Source of the DNA: Spirochaetaceae bacterium
GTDB taxonomy: Bacteria; Spirochaetota; Spirochaetia; Treponematales; Rectinemataceae
DNA: 36,924 nucleotides
NCBI GenBank assembly: GCA_021372425.1
Contig: JAJFUL010000230.1
Location: 1-36,924 of the forward strand
Reading direction: 5' to 3'
Shown piece by piece: positions 23,215-32,944 of this stretch. A program made the translations under genes and the position numbers. The notes below the pieces were generated by a model that was not told the origin of the DNA, searched no databases, and was given only the letters and a program-made list of their open reading frames with translations. Position 1 is the first letter of the stretch. The number at the start of each line of letters is the position of its first letter.

Positions 23215-24259
23215 CGGTCTCTTCCTTCTTCATGGTAAGTTTCAGATAACTGCGGAGCGGCGCATAATCGGTCATGCCGAGACTTAAATTCCATTCACCA
23301 AGCTTAGCCTTGATCTCAAGAAGGGACTTCTTGCCGAAGTTGCGGGTCTTCGTGATTTCCTCTTCCGTTTTTCTCGTAAGGTCGCCAATTGTCTTGATGT
23401 TTGCATTCTTCAGGCAATTGGAAGATCGAACCGACAATTCCAGCTCTTCCACCGGCGTGTTCAGGATCTGCCTGACACGATCCTCGATCTCATCATTCTG
23501 CTCGTCACCGGAAGTCTCATCCTCATCGAAATTGATGAAGATAGAGAAATGATCCTTGGCGATCTTCGCCGCTTCACCCAAGGCATTCTCGGGCTTCAGC
23601 GTGCCATCGGTCCATATTTCCAGGTTCAATTTATCATAGTCGGAGCGCTGTCCGACTCTGGTGGGCTCGATCGAGTACCGCACTTTCGTCACGGGCGAGA
23701 ATATCGAATCCATCGGAATTGTCCCGACAATCTCGACATAGCGCTCATTGACTTCGGCAGGAACATAGCCCCTGCCCAGGTCGACCTGTATCTCGAGGTC
23801 GAGATGGACATCTGAACTGAGGGATGCGATCTTGATTTCCGGATTAAGCACTTCAAGCGCCTTGTCCTGGCCGAAGAACGAACCCTTAATCTCTTCCATT
23901 CCCTTAATTTCATAAAGGAACGTCGCCTGTTCTTCATCGTTCGGCAAGCGCACCCTGAGCTGCTTCAGGTTGTTGAGAAATTCGATCGTATCCTCGACGA
24001 CTCCAGGTATGGTTTCGAACTCGCTGGTGATGATGTGCTGTGCGCCTTCCTCGTCATACTGCACGATCCGGACCGCCGTGATGGCATAGCCCTGGATCGA
24101 CGAGAGAAGAATGCGCCGCAGTGTATTGCCCACCGTGGTTCCATATCCCGGCTCAAAGGGGTAGGCGATGAATTTCCCGTAAGAAGGCCCTGACTCGCTT
24201 TGCTCGTAGGTGATTCCCTTCGGCCTCTTGAAACCTTTGAGAAGGTTCTTTCGTGCCAT
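23204..24259 (-). CDS. rpoA: DNA-directed RNA polymerase alpha subunit
   Basis: Assembles the polymerase core and contacts UP elements and activators. The N-terminal domain shows [20 protein letters not shown] and the [10 protein letters not shown] helix. The C-terminal domain has [19 protein letters not shown] and a [12 protein letters not shown] helix that binds DNA. The 351 residues are slightly long, with an acidic linker ([17 protein letters not shown]) between domains. It lies nine bases after rpsD and overlaps rplQ, as in the bacterial alpha operon. Confidence 0.97.
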   Translation of the reverse strand: MARKNLLKGFKRPKGITYEQSESGPSYGKFIAYPFEPGYGTTVGNTLRRILLSSIQGYAITAVRIVQYDEEGAQHIITSEFETIPGVVEDTIEFLNNLKQLRVRLPNDEEQATFLYEIKGMEEIKGSFFGQDKALEVLNPEIKIASLSSDVHLDLEIQVDLGRGYVPAEVNERYVEIVGTIPMDSIFSPVTKVRYSIEPTRVGQRSDYDKLNLEIWTDGTLKPENALGEAAKIAKDHFSIFINFDEDETSGDEQNDEIEDRVRQILNTPVEELELSVRSSNCLKNANIKTIGDLTRKTEEEITKTRNFGKKSLLEIKAKLGEWNLSLGMTDYAPLRSYLKLTMKKEETDEA

Positions 24260-24268
24260 TTCGGCTCC

Positions 24269-24904
24269 TTATTTCGAGTAAAGCTCGACTATGAGCTGCT
24301 CGCGAATATCTGCCATGTCGGTGATATCCTGGCGATGCGGATAGGCAACAAATCGCCCAACCATCTCATCAGGATTTACTTCGATCCACGGCATAGTTCC
24401 GGACTTTCCTACTTCCTGCAAGGCATTTTTGATGAAATCGAATTTCTTTGCTTCACCGATGACGGAAACCTGTTCTCCTGCCTTGACAAGGTAAGAAGCT
24501 ATATTGACTCTCTTCCCATTGATCGCAATGTGCCCATGTGTCACGAGCTGACGCGCCTGAGCCCTGGATGTGGCCAGATGAAGCCGATAAACAACATTGT
24601 CAAGCCGACGTTCCAAAAGGATAAAGAGGTTCTCGCCAGTCTTTCCAGGCATGGCAAGAGCTTTCTCGAAAGCATTGCGGAACTGGGTTTCCTGGAGTCC
24701 GTAAGCTCGCTTGAGAGTCTGTTTTTCCCTAAGCTGGGTCGCGTACTCGGATTTCTTGCCCATTCTCGACTTCGGCGCCTTTCCGGGCGGAAGTCGCTTC
24801 TTGTTCATCGGGCATTTATCGCTCTTGCAGCGATCACCTTTCAGGAACAGCTTCTTCTGCTCAGTGCGGCAAAGCCGGCATACAGGACCAATATATCGTG
24901 CCAT
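24269..24904 (-). CDS. rpsD: 30S ribosomal protein S4 (zinc-binding form)
   Basis: A primary 16S rRNA-binding assembly protein. The N-terminal cysteines C9, C12, C26 and C31 form the zinc site of C+ S4 proteins. The S4 RNA-binding domain follows, with RLDNVVYRLHLATSRAQARQ and GHIAINGKRVNIASYLVK. At 211 residues it is of normal length. Known S4 proteins can autoregulate alpha operons; no such site was identified here. GGGGGT precedes the ATG at ten bases. Confidence 0.97.
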   Translation of the reverse strand: MARYIGPVCRLCRTEQKKLFLKGDRCKSDKCPMNKKRLPPGKAPKSRMGKKSEYATQLREKQTLKRAYGLQETQFRNAFEKALAMPGKTGENLFILLERRLDNVVYRLHLATSRAQARQLVTHGHIAINGKRVNIASYLVKAGEQVSVIGEAKKFDFIKNALQEVGKSGTMPWIEVNPDEMVGRFVAYPHRQDITDMADIREQLIVELYSK

Positions 24905-24922
24905 ATTTTTTTGTACCCCCTG

Positions 24923-25306
24923 TCAGATTCGACGGGCCTTGCGGGGCCGGCAACCATTGTGGGGACTGGGTGTCACGTCGTTGATTGATTTGACCTTCAA
25001 ACCGAGGACGCCGAGCTGACGAATCGCTGATTCACGGCCAATGCCGGGTCCCTTCACGAAAACATTCACTTCGCGCAAGCCGCTGTTCATAGCTTTCTGG
25101 ACAACTGTCTCTGCAACAGTCTGAGCGGCAAAGGGGGTGGATTTTTTTGCTCCTCTGAACTGGTGCGTGCCCGAGCTGGCCCATGCAATCGTATTACCGT
25201 TCAAATCGGTAATAGTGATGATGGTGTTGTTGAAGGTTGCCTGGATATAGACATTGCCTTCATAGACATTCTTCTTCTCTTTACGCTTCTTGGTAGTAAC
25301 TGCCAC
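24923..25306 (-). CDS. rpsK: 30S ribosomal protein S11
   Basis: Platform protein of the small subunit. It has the family blocks [31 protein letters not shown] and the C-terminal [16 protein letters not shown]. The 127 residues match the family. The start codon is GTG, preceded by AAAGGGGT at good spacing. The gene lies 17 bases after rpsM. Confidence 0.97.
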   Translation of the reverse strand: MAVTTKKRKEKKNVYEGNVYIQATFNNTIITITDLNGNTIAWASSGTHQFRGAKKSTPFAAQTVAETVVQKAMNSGLREVNVFVKGPGIGRESAIRQLGVLGLKVKSINDVTPSPHNGCRPRKARRI

Positions 25307-25323
25307 TTTGGCACCCCTTTACT

Positions 25324-25695
25324 TTAGACGGCCTTCTTCTTATTGGCGACGGTCTTTCGTTTGCCTTTCCTCGTTCTCGCATTGGTCCGCGTTCTCTGGC
25401 CCCGAACGGGAAGGCCTCTTCTGTGCCTCAGGCCACGATAGCATCCAATATCCATAAGCCGCTTGATATTGAGTGCGATCTCGGTCCGAAGCCGTCCTTC
25501 GACCTTATAATCATTTTCTATGACTTTTCGAAGCTCGGCGAGCTCTTCGTTCGACAGCTCGTTGATCTTTTTGGCTGGATCGATGCCTGTCGTCTCGCAG
25601 ATCTTCTTCGCGCTCGCTCTTCCCAAGCCATAGATATACGTGAGAGCGATCTCTACATGTTTGTTGGGGAGGTCAACTCCCGCAATACGCGCCAT
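25324..25695 (-). CDS. rpsM: 30S ribosomal protein S13
   Basis: Head protein that contacts the 50S subunit and P-site t[35 protein letters not shown] and the basic C-terminal [19 protein letters not shown] are diagnostic. It has 123 residues. AGGAGG precedes the ATG. It follows rpmJ by 17 bases. Confidence 0.97.
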   Translation of the reverse strand: MARIAGVDLPNKHVEIALTYIYGLGRASAKKICETTGIDPAKKINELSNEELAELRKVIENDYKVEGRLRTEIALNIKRLMDIGCYRGLRHRRGLPVRGQRTRTNARTRKGKRKTVANKKKAV

Positions 25696-25712
25696 GGAAT
25701 TCCTCCTGCCCT

Positions 25713-25826
25713 TCAGCCTTGTCTCTGTTTATGCTTCGGATTTTCACAAACAATCCTGACAATGCCCTTCCGGCGAACTACCTTACATTTGTCACATATC
25801 TTCTTGACGCTTGTCCTGACCTTCAT
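25713..25826 (-). CDS. rpmJ: 50S ribosomal protein L36 (zinc-binding form)
   Basis: A 37-residue protein, the smallest of the large subunit. [15 protein letters not shown] and [15 protein letters not shown] contain the zinc ligands C11, C14, C27 and H32. The ribosome site AAGGGGA lies eight bases before ATG 25826. It sits between secY and rpsM; infA, map and adk, often found here in other phyla, are absent. The 52-base gap to secY contains a short GCGTG/CACGC repeat of unknown role. Confidence 0.97.
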   Translation of the reverse strand: MKVRTSVKKICDKCKVVRRKGIVRIVCENPKHKQRQG

Positions 25827-25878
25827 AGGTTCCCCTTATGCGTGAACACGCAATTAAATACTATATTCCAAAAAAATT

Positions 25879-27201
25879 CTACAGGTTCCTGGACTTATTA
25901 TAGCCCTTTCGCATCAGACCATCATGGTGATGCATCTTCATGATGCCTTCAATCTGTGACATCGTGTCCAGATCAACACCGACGATGATGATCAGCGATG
26001 TTCCACCAAGCAGGTATGAAAGTTCGCTTGGGAAATTGAACAGTCGCTGCACCAGGCTCGGGATGAAAGCGATGATCGCCAGGTAGATGGCGCCCGGTAG
26101 AATGATCCTATTCAGGATTTTGCTCAGGTACTCTTCCATCTTGTCGCTTCTGATCCCTGGGATGGACCCGCCATTTTCGCGGATGTTCTTCGATATCTCT
26201 TGCGGGTTAAGCGTCACCTGGGTGTAGAAGTACGCGAAGAAGATGATCAGCAGGACATAGAGTAAATTGTACCAGACCCCCGCTGGATTCAGGAAGCTTG
26301 AGAAATCCCTGAGCCATTTTGCATTGACGCCGAAGCTCTGCGCTATCTGGAGCGGAAAGCTCAGGATACTCGACGCGAATATGACCGGCACGACGCCCGA
26401 TGGGTTGATCTTGAAGGGAATGTAGGTATTCTGCGCACCATACATCTTCCTGCCGACGACCCGCTTGGCATAATTCACAGGGATCTTGCGCTCTCCCTGT
26501 TGTTCGACGACGACCAGCGCCACGACGACGACGAACATAACGAGGACCACAAGCGCATAGATGGCGTTAATCTCGCCGGCCTGGATTTTCTTTATCAGCT
26601 CATAGACTGCATTGGGCAGCCTTGCAACAATGCCCGCGAAAATCAGCATGGAAATGCCGTTGCCAATTCCCTTCTTCGTTATCTGCTCGCCGATCCAGAT
26701 GAGGAACATCGTGCCCGTGGTAACCGTCAATATCGAAATGAAGGTATACAGGAAACGGTTGTCCATGACGATCGCGTTCGGAATCCTGTCTGCCCACACC
26801 GTCGTGGAATAGCCCTGGATGATGCAGATTGCGATCGTACCGATGCGCGTCCACTTTGCAATCTTCTTCCTGCCGCCATCATCCTCCGATATCGCCTTGA
26901 GCTTCGGGAAGATGATGAGCATCAGCTCCATGATGATCTGCATGCTGATATAGGGCATTACTCCCAACATGAAGAGAGAGAAGTTCTTGAATGCGCCGCC
27001 TGCAAAGAAATCAAGATAGTCGGTTATGCCATTGCCACTGCCAGACTGGCTTGCGAAATACGACTGCAACGCGCTCGCGTTGATGCCTGGCAAGGGCAGG
27101 TAGGTGCCGAGTCTGAATACGATCAGCCAGAATATCGTATAGAATATTCTCTGCCTGAGTTCTTTTATGCGAAACATGTCTGAAAGCGGGTTCCCTGCCA
27201 T
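25879..27201 (-). CDS. secY: Protein translocase subunit SecY
   Basis: Channel subunit of the SecYEG translocon in the inner membrane. About ten hydrophobic segments are spread over 440 residues. Family blocks include the N-terminal ELRQRIFYTIFWLIVFRLG, LGVMPYISMQIIMELM in helix 2, GIGNGISMLIFAGIVARLP, the cytoplasmic loop RKIPVNYAKRVVGRKMYG, and GTSLIIIVGVDLDTMSQIEG near the end. It follows rplO by 12 bases with an AGGA site. Confidence 0.97.
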   Translation of the reverse strand: MAGNPLSDMFRIKELRQRIFYTIFWLIVFRLGTYLPLPGINASALQSYFASQSGSGNGITDYLDFFAGGAFKNFSLFMLGVMPYISMQIIMELMLIIFPKLKAISEDDGGRKKIAKWTRIGTIAICIIQGYSTTVWADRIPNAIVMDNRFLYTFISILTVTTGTMFLIWIGEQITKKGIGNGISMLIFAGIVARLPNAVYELIKKIQAGEINAIYALVVLVMFVVVVALVVVEQQGERKIPVNYAKRVVGRKMYGAQNTYIPFKINPSGVVPVIFASSILSFPLQIAQSFGVNAKWLRDFSSFLNPAGVWYNLLYVLLIIFFAYFYTQVTLNPQEISKNIRENGGSIPGIRSDKMEEYLSKILNRIILPGAIYLAIIAFIPSLVQRLFNFPSELSYLLGGTSLIIIVGVDLDTMSQIEGIMKMHHHDGLMRKGYNKSRNL

Positions 27202-27213
27202 GCATTCCTGCCT

Positions 27214-27702
27214 TTACCGGAGCGTTAGGACGCGTCCTTTAGCTTTCCCCATTGCTGTGGGGGTTTCCACTTTTCCGCCGGCAGCCTCTATTTTAGCCTT
27301 GGCGCCAGCCGAGACAGCATCGACACTGATATTGAGCGCGATGGAGATACTACCATTCCCGAGGACCTTGATCGGCATTTCCGGCTTTCTGATGAGCCCT
27401 TTGAGCAGCAGCGACGCCGCATCGACAACATCGCCGGCAGCAAATCGGCCTTCAAAATCGCAGATATTGACGATCTGCCATTCCTTCTTGAACGGGTAGT
27501 TCGAGAAACCACGCATGGGCAAACGCCTATACAGAGGCATCTGTCCGCCTTCAAAACCTGGATACGTCTTCCCGCCCGAACGTGACTGCTGGCCCTTGTT
27601 CCCACGACCGGCTGTCGTGCCACGACCCGAGCCCTGTCCACGTCCGACGATTCTCTTTTTTTTGGTGGCGCCATCAGGCGCATGAAGCAGATAGTCGGAC
27701 AT
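27214..27702 (-). CDS. rplO: 50S ribosomal protein L15
   Basis: Late-assembly large-subunit protein. The glycine-rich N-terminus [20 protein letters not shown] and the following [18 protein letters not shown] are diagnostic, and the C-terminal half forms the globular domain. I choose ATG 27702, which overlaps the rpmD stop by one base (TGATG) and has AGGAGG upstream. A GTG directly upstream (27705) would add one residue. Confidence 0.97.
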   Translation of the reverse strand: MSDYLLHAPDGATKKKRIVGRGQGSGRGTTAGRGNKGQQSRSGGKTYPGFEGGQMPLYRRLPMRGFSNYPFKKEWQIVNICDFEGRFAAGDVVDAASLLLKGLIRKPEMPIKVLGNGSISIALNISVDAVSAGAKAKIEAAGGKVETPTAMGKAKGRVLTLR

Positions 27703-27884
27703 CACTCGACCTCCTTGGTCGAAACGAGGTGCTGGACGGTATTCACCATTCCCAGAATGGCCGGAGTCGCATCCTTTACCGTAGAAGACCCGATCTTGCG
27801 CAGTCCCAGCGAGCGCACTGTCGCGCGCATCACCGGCTTCTGATGAATGAGACTCTTGACGAGGGTTATTTCAATCTTGGCCAT
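27702..27884 (-). CDS. rpmD: 50S ribosomal protein L30
   Basis: A 60-residue protein with MAKIEITLVKSLIHQK, TVRSLGLRKIGSSTV and a C-terminal MVNTVQHLVSTKE helix. An upstream in-frame ATG lies inside rpsE and is rejected; ATG 27884 has GGGG before it and sits two bases after the rpsE stop. L30 is missing in some bacteria but present here. Confidence 0.96.
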   Translation of the reverse strand: MAKIEITLVKSLIHQKPVMRATVRSLGLRKIGSSTVKDATPAILGMVNTVQHLVSTKEVE

Positions 27885-27886
27885 GC

Positions 27887-28399
27887 TCAACCCCACAGAT
27901 CCTTGAGCGCCTTGCCGCGGTTCTTGGCCACGGTTTTGGCGTCCATAAGCTGCTCCGCTCCGTTGAAGACGGCGCGGACAATATTCATGGAATTGCGCGA
28001 TCCGATGCATTTGGAAATGACATCGGTATAGCCAGCCGATTCCATGATTGCGCGTACCGGGCCTCCCGCGATGACGCCCGATCCGGAAACGGCCGGCTTG
28101 ATCATTACGGTAGTAGCCTTGTACTTTCCTACGATTTCATGGGGAAGCGTGCCATTCTTTACAGGAACATGGACCACTGCCCTCTTTGCCTTATCAACTG
28201 ATTTGCGGATTGCTTCGGTGACATCGTTCGCTTTTCCAAAGCCAAACCCAACATTGCCCTGGTGATCGCCGACCACCGTGAGCGCCGAGAATGAAAAACG
28301 GCGTCCACCTTTGACAACTTTGGCAGTCCTGTTGAGCTGTACCAGCTTTTCCGTAAAACCATCGCGAGGCTGTGTATCTTCTTTTCGATTCCTGTCCAC
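27887..28399 (-). CDS. rpsE: 30S ribosomal protein S5
   Basis: Decoding-fidelity protein of the 30S body. FTEKLVQLNRTAKVVKGGRR and FSFSALTVVGDHQGNVGFGFGK, seen here as GDHQGNVGFGFGKANDV, with PAVSGSGVIAGGPVRA, are family blocks. The 170 residues are normal. The start codon is GTG with AGGGGG about six bases before it. It follows rplR by nine bases. Confidence 0.97.
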   Translation of the reverse strand: MDRNRKEDTQPRDGFTEKLVQLNRTAKVVKGGRRFSFSALTVVGDHQGNVGFGFGKANDVTEAIRKSVDKAKRAVVHVPVKNGTLPHEIVGKYKATTVMIKPAVSGSGVIAGGPVRAIMESAGYTDVISKCIGSRNSMNIVRAVFNGAEQLMDAKTVAKNRGKALKDLWG

Positions 28400-28408
28400 G
28401 GAAGCCCC

Positions 28409-28774
28409 CTAGAATTTCAGCCCGGCTTTGCGGGCACCATCAGCGATCGCCTTGACAATGCCATGGTACTGATAACCATTTCTGTCAAAGACGATCGAAG
28501 TAATTCCTTTTTCCATAGCTCTCTTCCCGATTTCCTCGCCAAGCTTGCCGGCACCTTCGATGTTGCGGCCGAGCCCCTTGAGCGGTTTTTCGAGGGTCGA
28601 GGCACTGACGAGCGTATTTCCAACGCTGTCGTCAACGACCTGGACATAGAAATTCAGGTTTGACCTATAAACTGTCATCCGCGGCCTTTCGGCAGTTCCG
28701 GAGATCAGCCTGCGGACGGACAGCTTTCGCTTGCCGCGCTTTCTCAGCTTATCATCACGTTCTTTCACGCTCAT
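28409..28774 (-). CDS. rplR: 50S ribosomal protein L18
   Basis: 5S rRNA-binding protein of 121 residues. The basic N-terminus [37 protein letters not shown] and the ending [20 protein letters not shown] are typical. GAGGCGG precedes the ATG. It lies 10 bases after rplF. Confidence 0.97.
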   Translation of the reverse strand: MSVKERDDKLRKRGKRKLSVRRLISGTAERPRMTVYRSNLNFYVQVVDDSVGNTLVSASTLEKPLKGLGRNIEGAGKLGEEIGKRAMEKGITSIVFDRNGYQYHGIVKAIADGARKAGLKF

Positions 28775-28784
28775 GTCATCCGCC

Positions 28785-29327
28785 TCACTTCACGCCGGTC
28801 TTGCCGACTTTTCTGCGAATCTGCTCGTCCTCATACCTGATTCCCTTGCCTTTGTATGGCTCGGGCTCGCGGATGGATCTGATCTCGCTCGCGAATTTGC
28901 CGACAAGCGCTTTGTCTGCGCCAGTAATGACAATTTTCTGTCCATTGGCTTCCACGGCTACAGCCAGCCCCTTGGGAACGAGAGCGACAAAGTCGCTCGA
29001 GAACCCAAGGCTCATGATGAGAAGATTGCCCTGCAATTCGGCACGGTAGCCGACTCCGTTGATTATCAACGATTTCTTGAAGCCTTCGGAAACGCCTTTG
29101 ACCATGCAATTGATGAGATTGCGATAGAGACCATGGTAGGCCTTCGCCTGCTTATCGTCATTTTTCCTGGTCACATAGACGCTGCTGTCCCGGACTTCAA
29201 TTTCGACTTCAGGAATATAATCCTGCGAGAGTTTCCCTTTTGGCCCTTCAACCGAAACATTGCCAGGGGTCACCATTACCTTGACGCCCTGCGGTATTTG
29301 GACCGGCCGCATTCCGATTCTTGACAT
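28785..29327 (-). CDS. rplF: 50S ribosomal protein L6
   Basis: Large-subunit protein close to the sarcin-ricin loop. Two L6 domains are visible: [17 protein letters not shown] with [10 protein letters not shown], and the second ending in [30 protein letters not shown] is the conserved central block. The 180 residues are normal. AGGGGA precedes the ATG. Confidence 0.97.
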   Translation of the reverse strand: MSRIGMRPVQIPQGVKVMVTPGNVSVEGPKGKLSQDYIPEVEIEVRDSSVYVTRKNDDKQAKAYHGLYRNLINCMVKGVSEGFKKSLIINGVGYRAELQGNLLIMSLGFSSDFVALVPKGLAVAVEANGQKIVITGADKALVGKFASEIRSIREPEPYKGKGIRYEDEQIRRKVGKTGVK

Positions 29328-29342
29328 TGCATTCCCCTCGTC

Positions 29343-29741
29343 TTACCAGACCGTGCAGATGAGCTCGCCGCCCATCTGTTTTTCAACAGCCTTCTTCCCG
29401 GTGATAATCCCATCAGAGGTCGAAATTATCAGCGTGCCATAGCCATTGAACACCCGCGGAATTTCCTTGTAACCGGAATACACGCGCCTGCCCGGCTTCG
29501 ACACCTTGTCCAGACCATGGAGGACAGGGTTATTGTTTTCGTCATATTTCAGGAAGATCCTGATGATATTTACGCCGTCCGATTGGATCTTCTTGAAATT
29601 CTTGATGTATCCCTCAGTCTTGAGGATCTTGACGATTTCAAGCTTGAGCCTGGAGGCCATGATATCGACCTTCTCGTGACGGGCCGCACTTGCGTTGCGG
29701 ATTTTTGTCAACATATCCGCGATGGGATCAGAAACGCTCAT
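29343..29741 (-). CDS. rpsH: 30S ribosomal protein S8
   Basis: Primary 16S rRNA-binding protein, a known translational repressor of spc operons in E. coli. [18 protein letters not shown] and the C-terminal GGELICTVW are diagnostic, with [16 protein letters not shown] in the middle. The 132 residues are normal. GGAGG precedes the ATG. Confidence 0.97.
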   Translation of the reverse strand: MSVSDPIADMLTKIRNASAARHEKVDIMASRLKLEIVKILKTEGYIKNFKKIQSDGVNIIRIFLKYDENNNPVLHGLDKVSKPGRRVYSGYKEIPRVFNGYGTLIISTSDGIITGKKAVEKQMGGELICTVW

Positions 29742-29750
29742 CGCAACCTC

Positions 29751-29936
29751 CTACCAGCTCGATTTCGTCACGCCAGGCAGTTTGCCTTCGGAAGCGAGCT
29801 TCCGGAAGCAAATTCGGCACATGTCGAATTTTCTCATGTAACCCCTGGACCTGCCGCAGATATGGCAGCGGCGAACCTTCCGGGTCATGTACTTCGGCTT
29901 CTTTTCAGCCTTTAGAATCATCGCCTTTCGAGCCAT
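29751..29936 (-). CDS. rpsN: 30S ribosomal protein S14, zinc-binding type Z
   Basis: The short, 61-residue S14 with a zinc site (C24, C27, C40, C43) in [20 protein letters not shown]. The closing LPGVTKSSW is the universal S14 ending. The longer zinc-free paralogue found in some bacteria is not in the window. It follows rplE by 11 bases. Confidence 0.97.
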   Translation of the reverse strand: MARKAMILKAEKKPKYMTRKVRRCHICGRSRGYMRKFDMCRICFRKLASEGKLPGVTKSSW

Positions 29937-29947
29937 GTATGCCTTCC

Positions 29948-30508
29948 TTACTTTCTGAAGGGCATGCCCAACCTGCCAAGAAGCGTTTTCGCTTCCTTGT
30001 CATTTTTCGCGGTCGTTACGATCGCGATATTGAGCCCCATTACCTTTTCGATTTTATCGAAGTCAATTTCCGGGAAAATGATCTGCTCATTGAGGCCGAG
30101 GGAATAGTTCCCGTGCCCATCAAAAGCATTGGGATTGACTCCCCTGAAATCCTTGACACGCGGCAGCGCCACATTCATGAGTCTGTCAAGGAACTCCCAC
30201 ATGTAATCACCGCGCAAGGTTACTCTCGCACCGATTTCCTGACCCTGGCGGATCTTGAACGTTGCGATTGACTTCTTAGCCTTAGTTTTCACGGCGTGCT
30301 GACCGGTTATGATCTCCAGGTCATTTACCGCGGCATCGAGAAGCTTCTTGTTTTCTTTGGCTTCGCCGACGCCCATGGACACGCTGACCTTCACCAGGCG
30401 AGGAACCTGCATGAAGGATGTATATCCCATTTCCTTGAAAAGCTCCGGTGCCACCTTCTCTTTATACATCTTCTTGAGCCGGGGCATGTAAACTTTAGTC
30501 TCTGCCAT
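29948..30508 (-). CDS. rplE: 50S ribosomal protein L5
   Basis: 5S rRNA-binding protein of 186 residues. [40 protein letters not shown] and the closing [14 protein letters not shown] are diagnostic. I choose ATG 30508, which overlaps the rplX stop by one base (TGATG) and has GGGGAGG upstream. An in-frame start at 30535 lies inside rplX. Confidence 0.97.
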   Translation of the reverse strand: MAETKVYMPRLKKMYKEKVAPELFKEMGYTSFMQVPRLVKVSVSMGVGEAKENKKLLDAAVNDLEIITGQHAVKTKAKKSIATFKIRQGQEIGARVTLRGDYMWEFLDRLMNVALPRVKDFRGVNPNAFDGHGNYSLGLNEQIIFPEIDFDKIEKVMGLNIAIVTTAKNDKEAKTLLGRLGMPFRK

Positions 30509-30825
30509 CAGAGAGCCTCCCCGCACTTCCGGCATACACGCTTCTTGGTGTCGCCTTCGATCTTATAGCCAATCTTCACTGGCCCGCATTTCTTGCAGAC
30601 AATCATCACATTGGAAATGCTCAAGGAAGCTTCGACCTCGGAAATTCCCCCGCGATCCTGCTGGTTCTTCTTCTTCATGGCCTTCTTGACCATGTTGATG
30701 CCAGCAACGATAACCCGGCCTTTCTCGTGATCGATCTTGAGAATCTTCCCCTGCTTTCCTTTATCCTTGCCGGCTATGACCTGGACAAGGTCTTCCTTTC
30801 GGAGCTTGTACGTTTTTGTGGCCAT
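30508..30825 (-). CDS. rplX: 50S ribosomal protein L24 with C-terminal zinc knuckles
   Basis: Assembly-initiator protein of the large subunit, 105 residues. The KOW motif is [20 protein letters not shown]. The C-terminal part has [12 protein letters not shown] and CRKCGEAL (C77, C80, C98, C101), a possible zinc site found in many bacterial L24 proteins. AAGGAGA precedes the ATG. Confidence 0.97.
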   Translation of the reverse strand: MATKTYKLRKEDLVQVIAGKDKGKQGKILKIDHEKGRVIVAGINMVKKAMKKKNQQDRGGISEVEASLSISNVMIVCKKCGPVKIGYKIEGDTKKRVCRKCGEAL

Positions 30826-30834
30826 ATCTTCTCC

Positions 30835-31203
30835 TTAAAGGACCTCGGGCGCTAGAGAAACGATCTTCATATAATCTTTCTCACGCAGCTCGCGGGCAAC
30901 CGGTCCGAAGATTCGCTTTCCCTTCGGGTTTTTGTTCGCATCGATAATGACACACGCATTGTCATCAAAACGGATATAGGTGCCGTCGGGCCGCCTGTAC
31001 TCTTTGTGCGTCCGCACGATGACCGCCCTCTCGATAGTTCCTTTTTTGATCGAGGAATTAGGAAGAGCGGATTTCACTGCCACAACCACGATGTCGCCTA
31101 CGGAAGCGTATCTGCGGCGCGTACCGCCCAGCACCTTTATGCACTGGACCGTCTTCGCACCGGAGTTGTCAGCGACCGTGAGTATGCTTTCAACCTGGAT
31201 CAT
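30835..31203 (-). CDS. rplN: 50S ribosomal protein L14
   Basis: Interface protein of the large subunit. [39 protein letters not shown] and [21 protein letters not shown] are diagnostic. It has 122 residues, as usual. GGGAG precedes the ATG, and rplX follows after nine bases. Confidence 0.97.
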   Translation of the reverse strand: MIQVESILTVADNSGAKTVQCIKVLGGTRRRYASVGDIVVVAVKSALPNSSIKKGTIERAVIVRTHKEYRRPDGTYIRFDDNACVIIDANKNPKGKRIFGPVARELREKDYMKIVSLAPEVL

Positions 31204-31220
31204 ACTATACTCCCGTTCGC

Positions 31221-31493
31221 CTATTTCGCCCGTTCGACGATCTGTATAAGCCGCCAGCGCTTTTCAGCGGACAACGGCCTGCACTCTTCTATGCGCACGG
31301 TGTCGCCAACATGCGCTTCATTGGATTCGTCGTGCGCCTTGACCCTTTTGGACCTAGTCACGTACTTTTTATAGAGCGGGTGAAGCTTCCTCTGGACGAT
31401 CTCCACGACGATGGTCTTGTCCATTTTATCGGAAGCGACCACGCCCTGCAGGACCAGCTTCCCTTTTTCCTTTTTCTGAACGTCGGTATCCAC
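31221..31493 (-). CDS. rpsQ: 30S ribosomal protein S17
   Basis: Primary 16S rRNA-binding OB-fold protein. [35 protein letters not shown] and [20 protein letters not shown] are diagnostic. The 90 residues include a few extra basic ones at the N-terminus. The start is GTG with GGAG upstream. Confidence 0.97.
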   Translation of the reverse strand: MDTDVQKKEKGKLVLQGVVASDKMDKTIVVEIVQRKLHPLYKKYVTRSKRVKAHDESNEAHVGDTVRIEECRPLSAEKRWRLIQIVERAK

Positions 31494-31511
31494 GATATTC
31501 TCCTCGAGCCC

Positions 31512-31721
31512 TTACGCCTGCTCTGCATCGCAGGCTTTCTTCTCAGCCTGGCTGATGAGAGTTTCGACCCGTGCTATCTGGCGCCTAAGATTCCGCTTTT
31601 CAACAGGATTCTCGACATGGCCAACAACCATCTGGAAGCGGAGATCGAAATACTTCTTCCGAAGCTCCTCGCGCTTGACTCTAAGCTCTTCTGGCTTCAA
31701 ATCCTTGAACGAATTTTTCAT
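31512..31721 (-). CDS. rpmC: 50S ribosomal protein L29
   Basis: Exit-tunnel protein of 69 residues, mostly two helices. FKDLKPEELRVKREELRKK and ENPVEKRNLRRQIARVETLI are diagnostic. I start at ATG 31721, which has GGAG at eight bases and lies four bases after the rplP stop; an in-frame start at 31751 lies inside rplP. Confidence 0.97.
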   Translation of the reverse strand: MKNSFKDLKPEELRVKREELRKKYFDLRFQMVVGHVENPVEKRNLRRQIARVETLISQAEKKACDAEQA

Positions 31722-31725
31722 CGTC

Positions 31726-32142
31726 TTACTCCGTTTCTTCGCGCAGGGCAAATTTGGTTTTCACTGGCAATTTGGATCCTGCAAGGCGCATTGCTTCTTC
31801 TGCAACTTTCGGCTCGACACCGGAAAGCTCGAACAGCACCATCCCCGGCTTGACGACGGCAACCCAATATTCAGGCCCCGGCTTCCCTTTGCCCATTCGG
31901 GTTTCAAGCGGTTTCTTGGAAAATGGCTTGTCAGGGAAAATCCTGATCCACAGCTTTCCACCACGCTTGATGTATCGGTTGAGTGCAACACGGGCCGCTT
32001 CGATCTGTCTGTTCGTGAGCCATTTGGGCTCAAGGCAAACCAAACCGTATTCGCCAAAGGCGATCGTATTGCCGCTCTGAGCAACGCCACGGATCGTACC
32101 ACGCTGCTGCTTTCTATATTTTACTCTTTTGGGGATAAGCAT
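31726..32142 (-). CDS. rplP: 50S ribosomal protein L16
   Basis: Protein near the peptidyl transferase centre and A-site t[37 protein letters not shown] and [17 protein letters not shown] are diagnostic. It has 138 residues. GAGGAG precedes the ATG, only three bases after the rpsC stop codon. Confidence 0.97.
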   Translation of the reverse strand: MLIPKRVKYRKQQRGTIRGVAQSGNTIAFGEYGLVCLEPKWLTNRQIEAARVALNRYIKRGGKLWIRIFPDKPFSKKPLETRMGKGKPGPEYWVAVVKPGMVLFELSGVEPKVAEEAMRLAGSKLPVKTKFALREETE

Positions 32143-32145
32143 ATA

Positions 32146-32943
32146 TCAGCTCCTCGCTACTTCATCGGCCTTAGGAGTTTCGTGGTATTCCCTCCTGGGA
32201 CGACGTTCCACAGTATCGCGCCTATCGCCTCTCGGCTCACGGCCGCCTGGAGCACCAGGCTCATGCCGCGCCTTCTTGGCGAGCATTCCGGCATCATCCA
32301 CCCTGTCTGTGCTGTAAACCATGCCCTGATAAATCCAGACCTTCACCCCGATCTTTCCGAAGGTGGTATTGGCTTCCGCAAAACCGTAATCGATGTCCGC
32401 ACGGAGAGTATGAAGCGGAATCCGTCCATCCTTCAGCTCTTCGGTCCTGGACATGTCCGAGCCGCCGAGACGGCCGGAAACACGAACCTTGCAGCCCTGG
32501 GCTCCGCCCTTCATGGCGTTGGAAATAGCCATCTTCATGGCCTTGCGGAAAGAGCCGCGTCCCTCCAGCTGGCGAGCGATGCCTTGTGCAACGAGCTGCG
32601 CATTGGTATCGGTCTTCTTGATCTCCTTGATCTTGATCTGCAGCTTCTTGGTAGCAACCTTCTGGATCTCGAGGCCGATCTTTTCGATGTTCGCTCCCTT
32701 TACTCCGATGAGCACGCCGGGGCGAGCGGTGTGGATGATAACGGTTACCCTCTGGGGGTGGCGGATGATCTCGATATCTGCAACATCGGCGCCTTTCACC
32801 TCGGGGAGTTCGTAGATCCGCCTGCGAATTGCCAGGTCCTCATGAAGAGTCTTGGCATAATCACGCGGCTCCACATACCATCTGGAACTCCAGTCCTTAT
32901 TGATTCCAATACGAAGCCCAATCGGATTTACTTTCTGACCCAC
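32146..32943 (-). CDS. rpsC: 30S ribosomal protein S3 with charged C-terminal extension
   Basis: mRNA-entry and helicase protein of the 30S head. [14 protein letters not shown], the KH-domain block [20 protein letters not shown] and [10 protein letters not shown] are diagnostic. A usual S3 ends near 210-230 residues; this one has 265, with a tail of about 40 residues rich in Arg, Pro, Glu and Asp, probably disordered. The start is GTG with GGAGG upstream, one base after the rplV stop codon. Confidence 0.96.
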   Translation of the reverse strand: MGQKVNPIGLRIGINKDWSSRWYVEPRDYAKTLHEDLAIRRRIYELPEVKGADVADIEIIRHPQRVTVIIHTARPGVLIGVKGANIEKIGLEIQKVATKKLQIKIKEIKKTDTNAQLVAQGIARQLEGRGSFRKAMKMAISNAMKGGAQGCKVRVSGRLGGSDMSRTEELKDGRIPLHTLRADIDYGFAEANTTFGKIGVKVWIYQGMVYSTDRVDDAGMLAKKARHEPGAPGGREPRGDRRDTVERRPRREYHETPKADEVARS

Positions 32944-32944
32944 G

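Noticed and set aside
22543-23238. 231-codon plus-strand frame opposite rplQ, rich in Leu, Cys and Phe
   Set aside because: It is the complement of the repetitive L17 tail. The hydrophobic look arises from the repeated Lys/Ala codons on the other strand.
26500-27183. 227-codon plus-strand frame opposite secY
   Set aside because: It is very His/Asp/Glu-rich, has no ribosome site and is fully antisense to secY.
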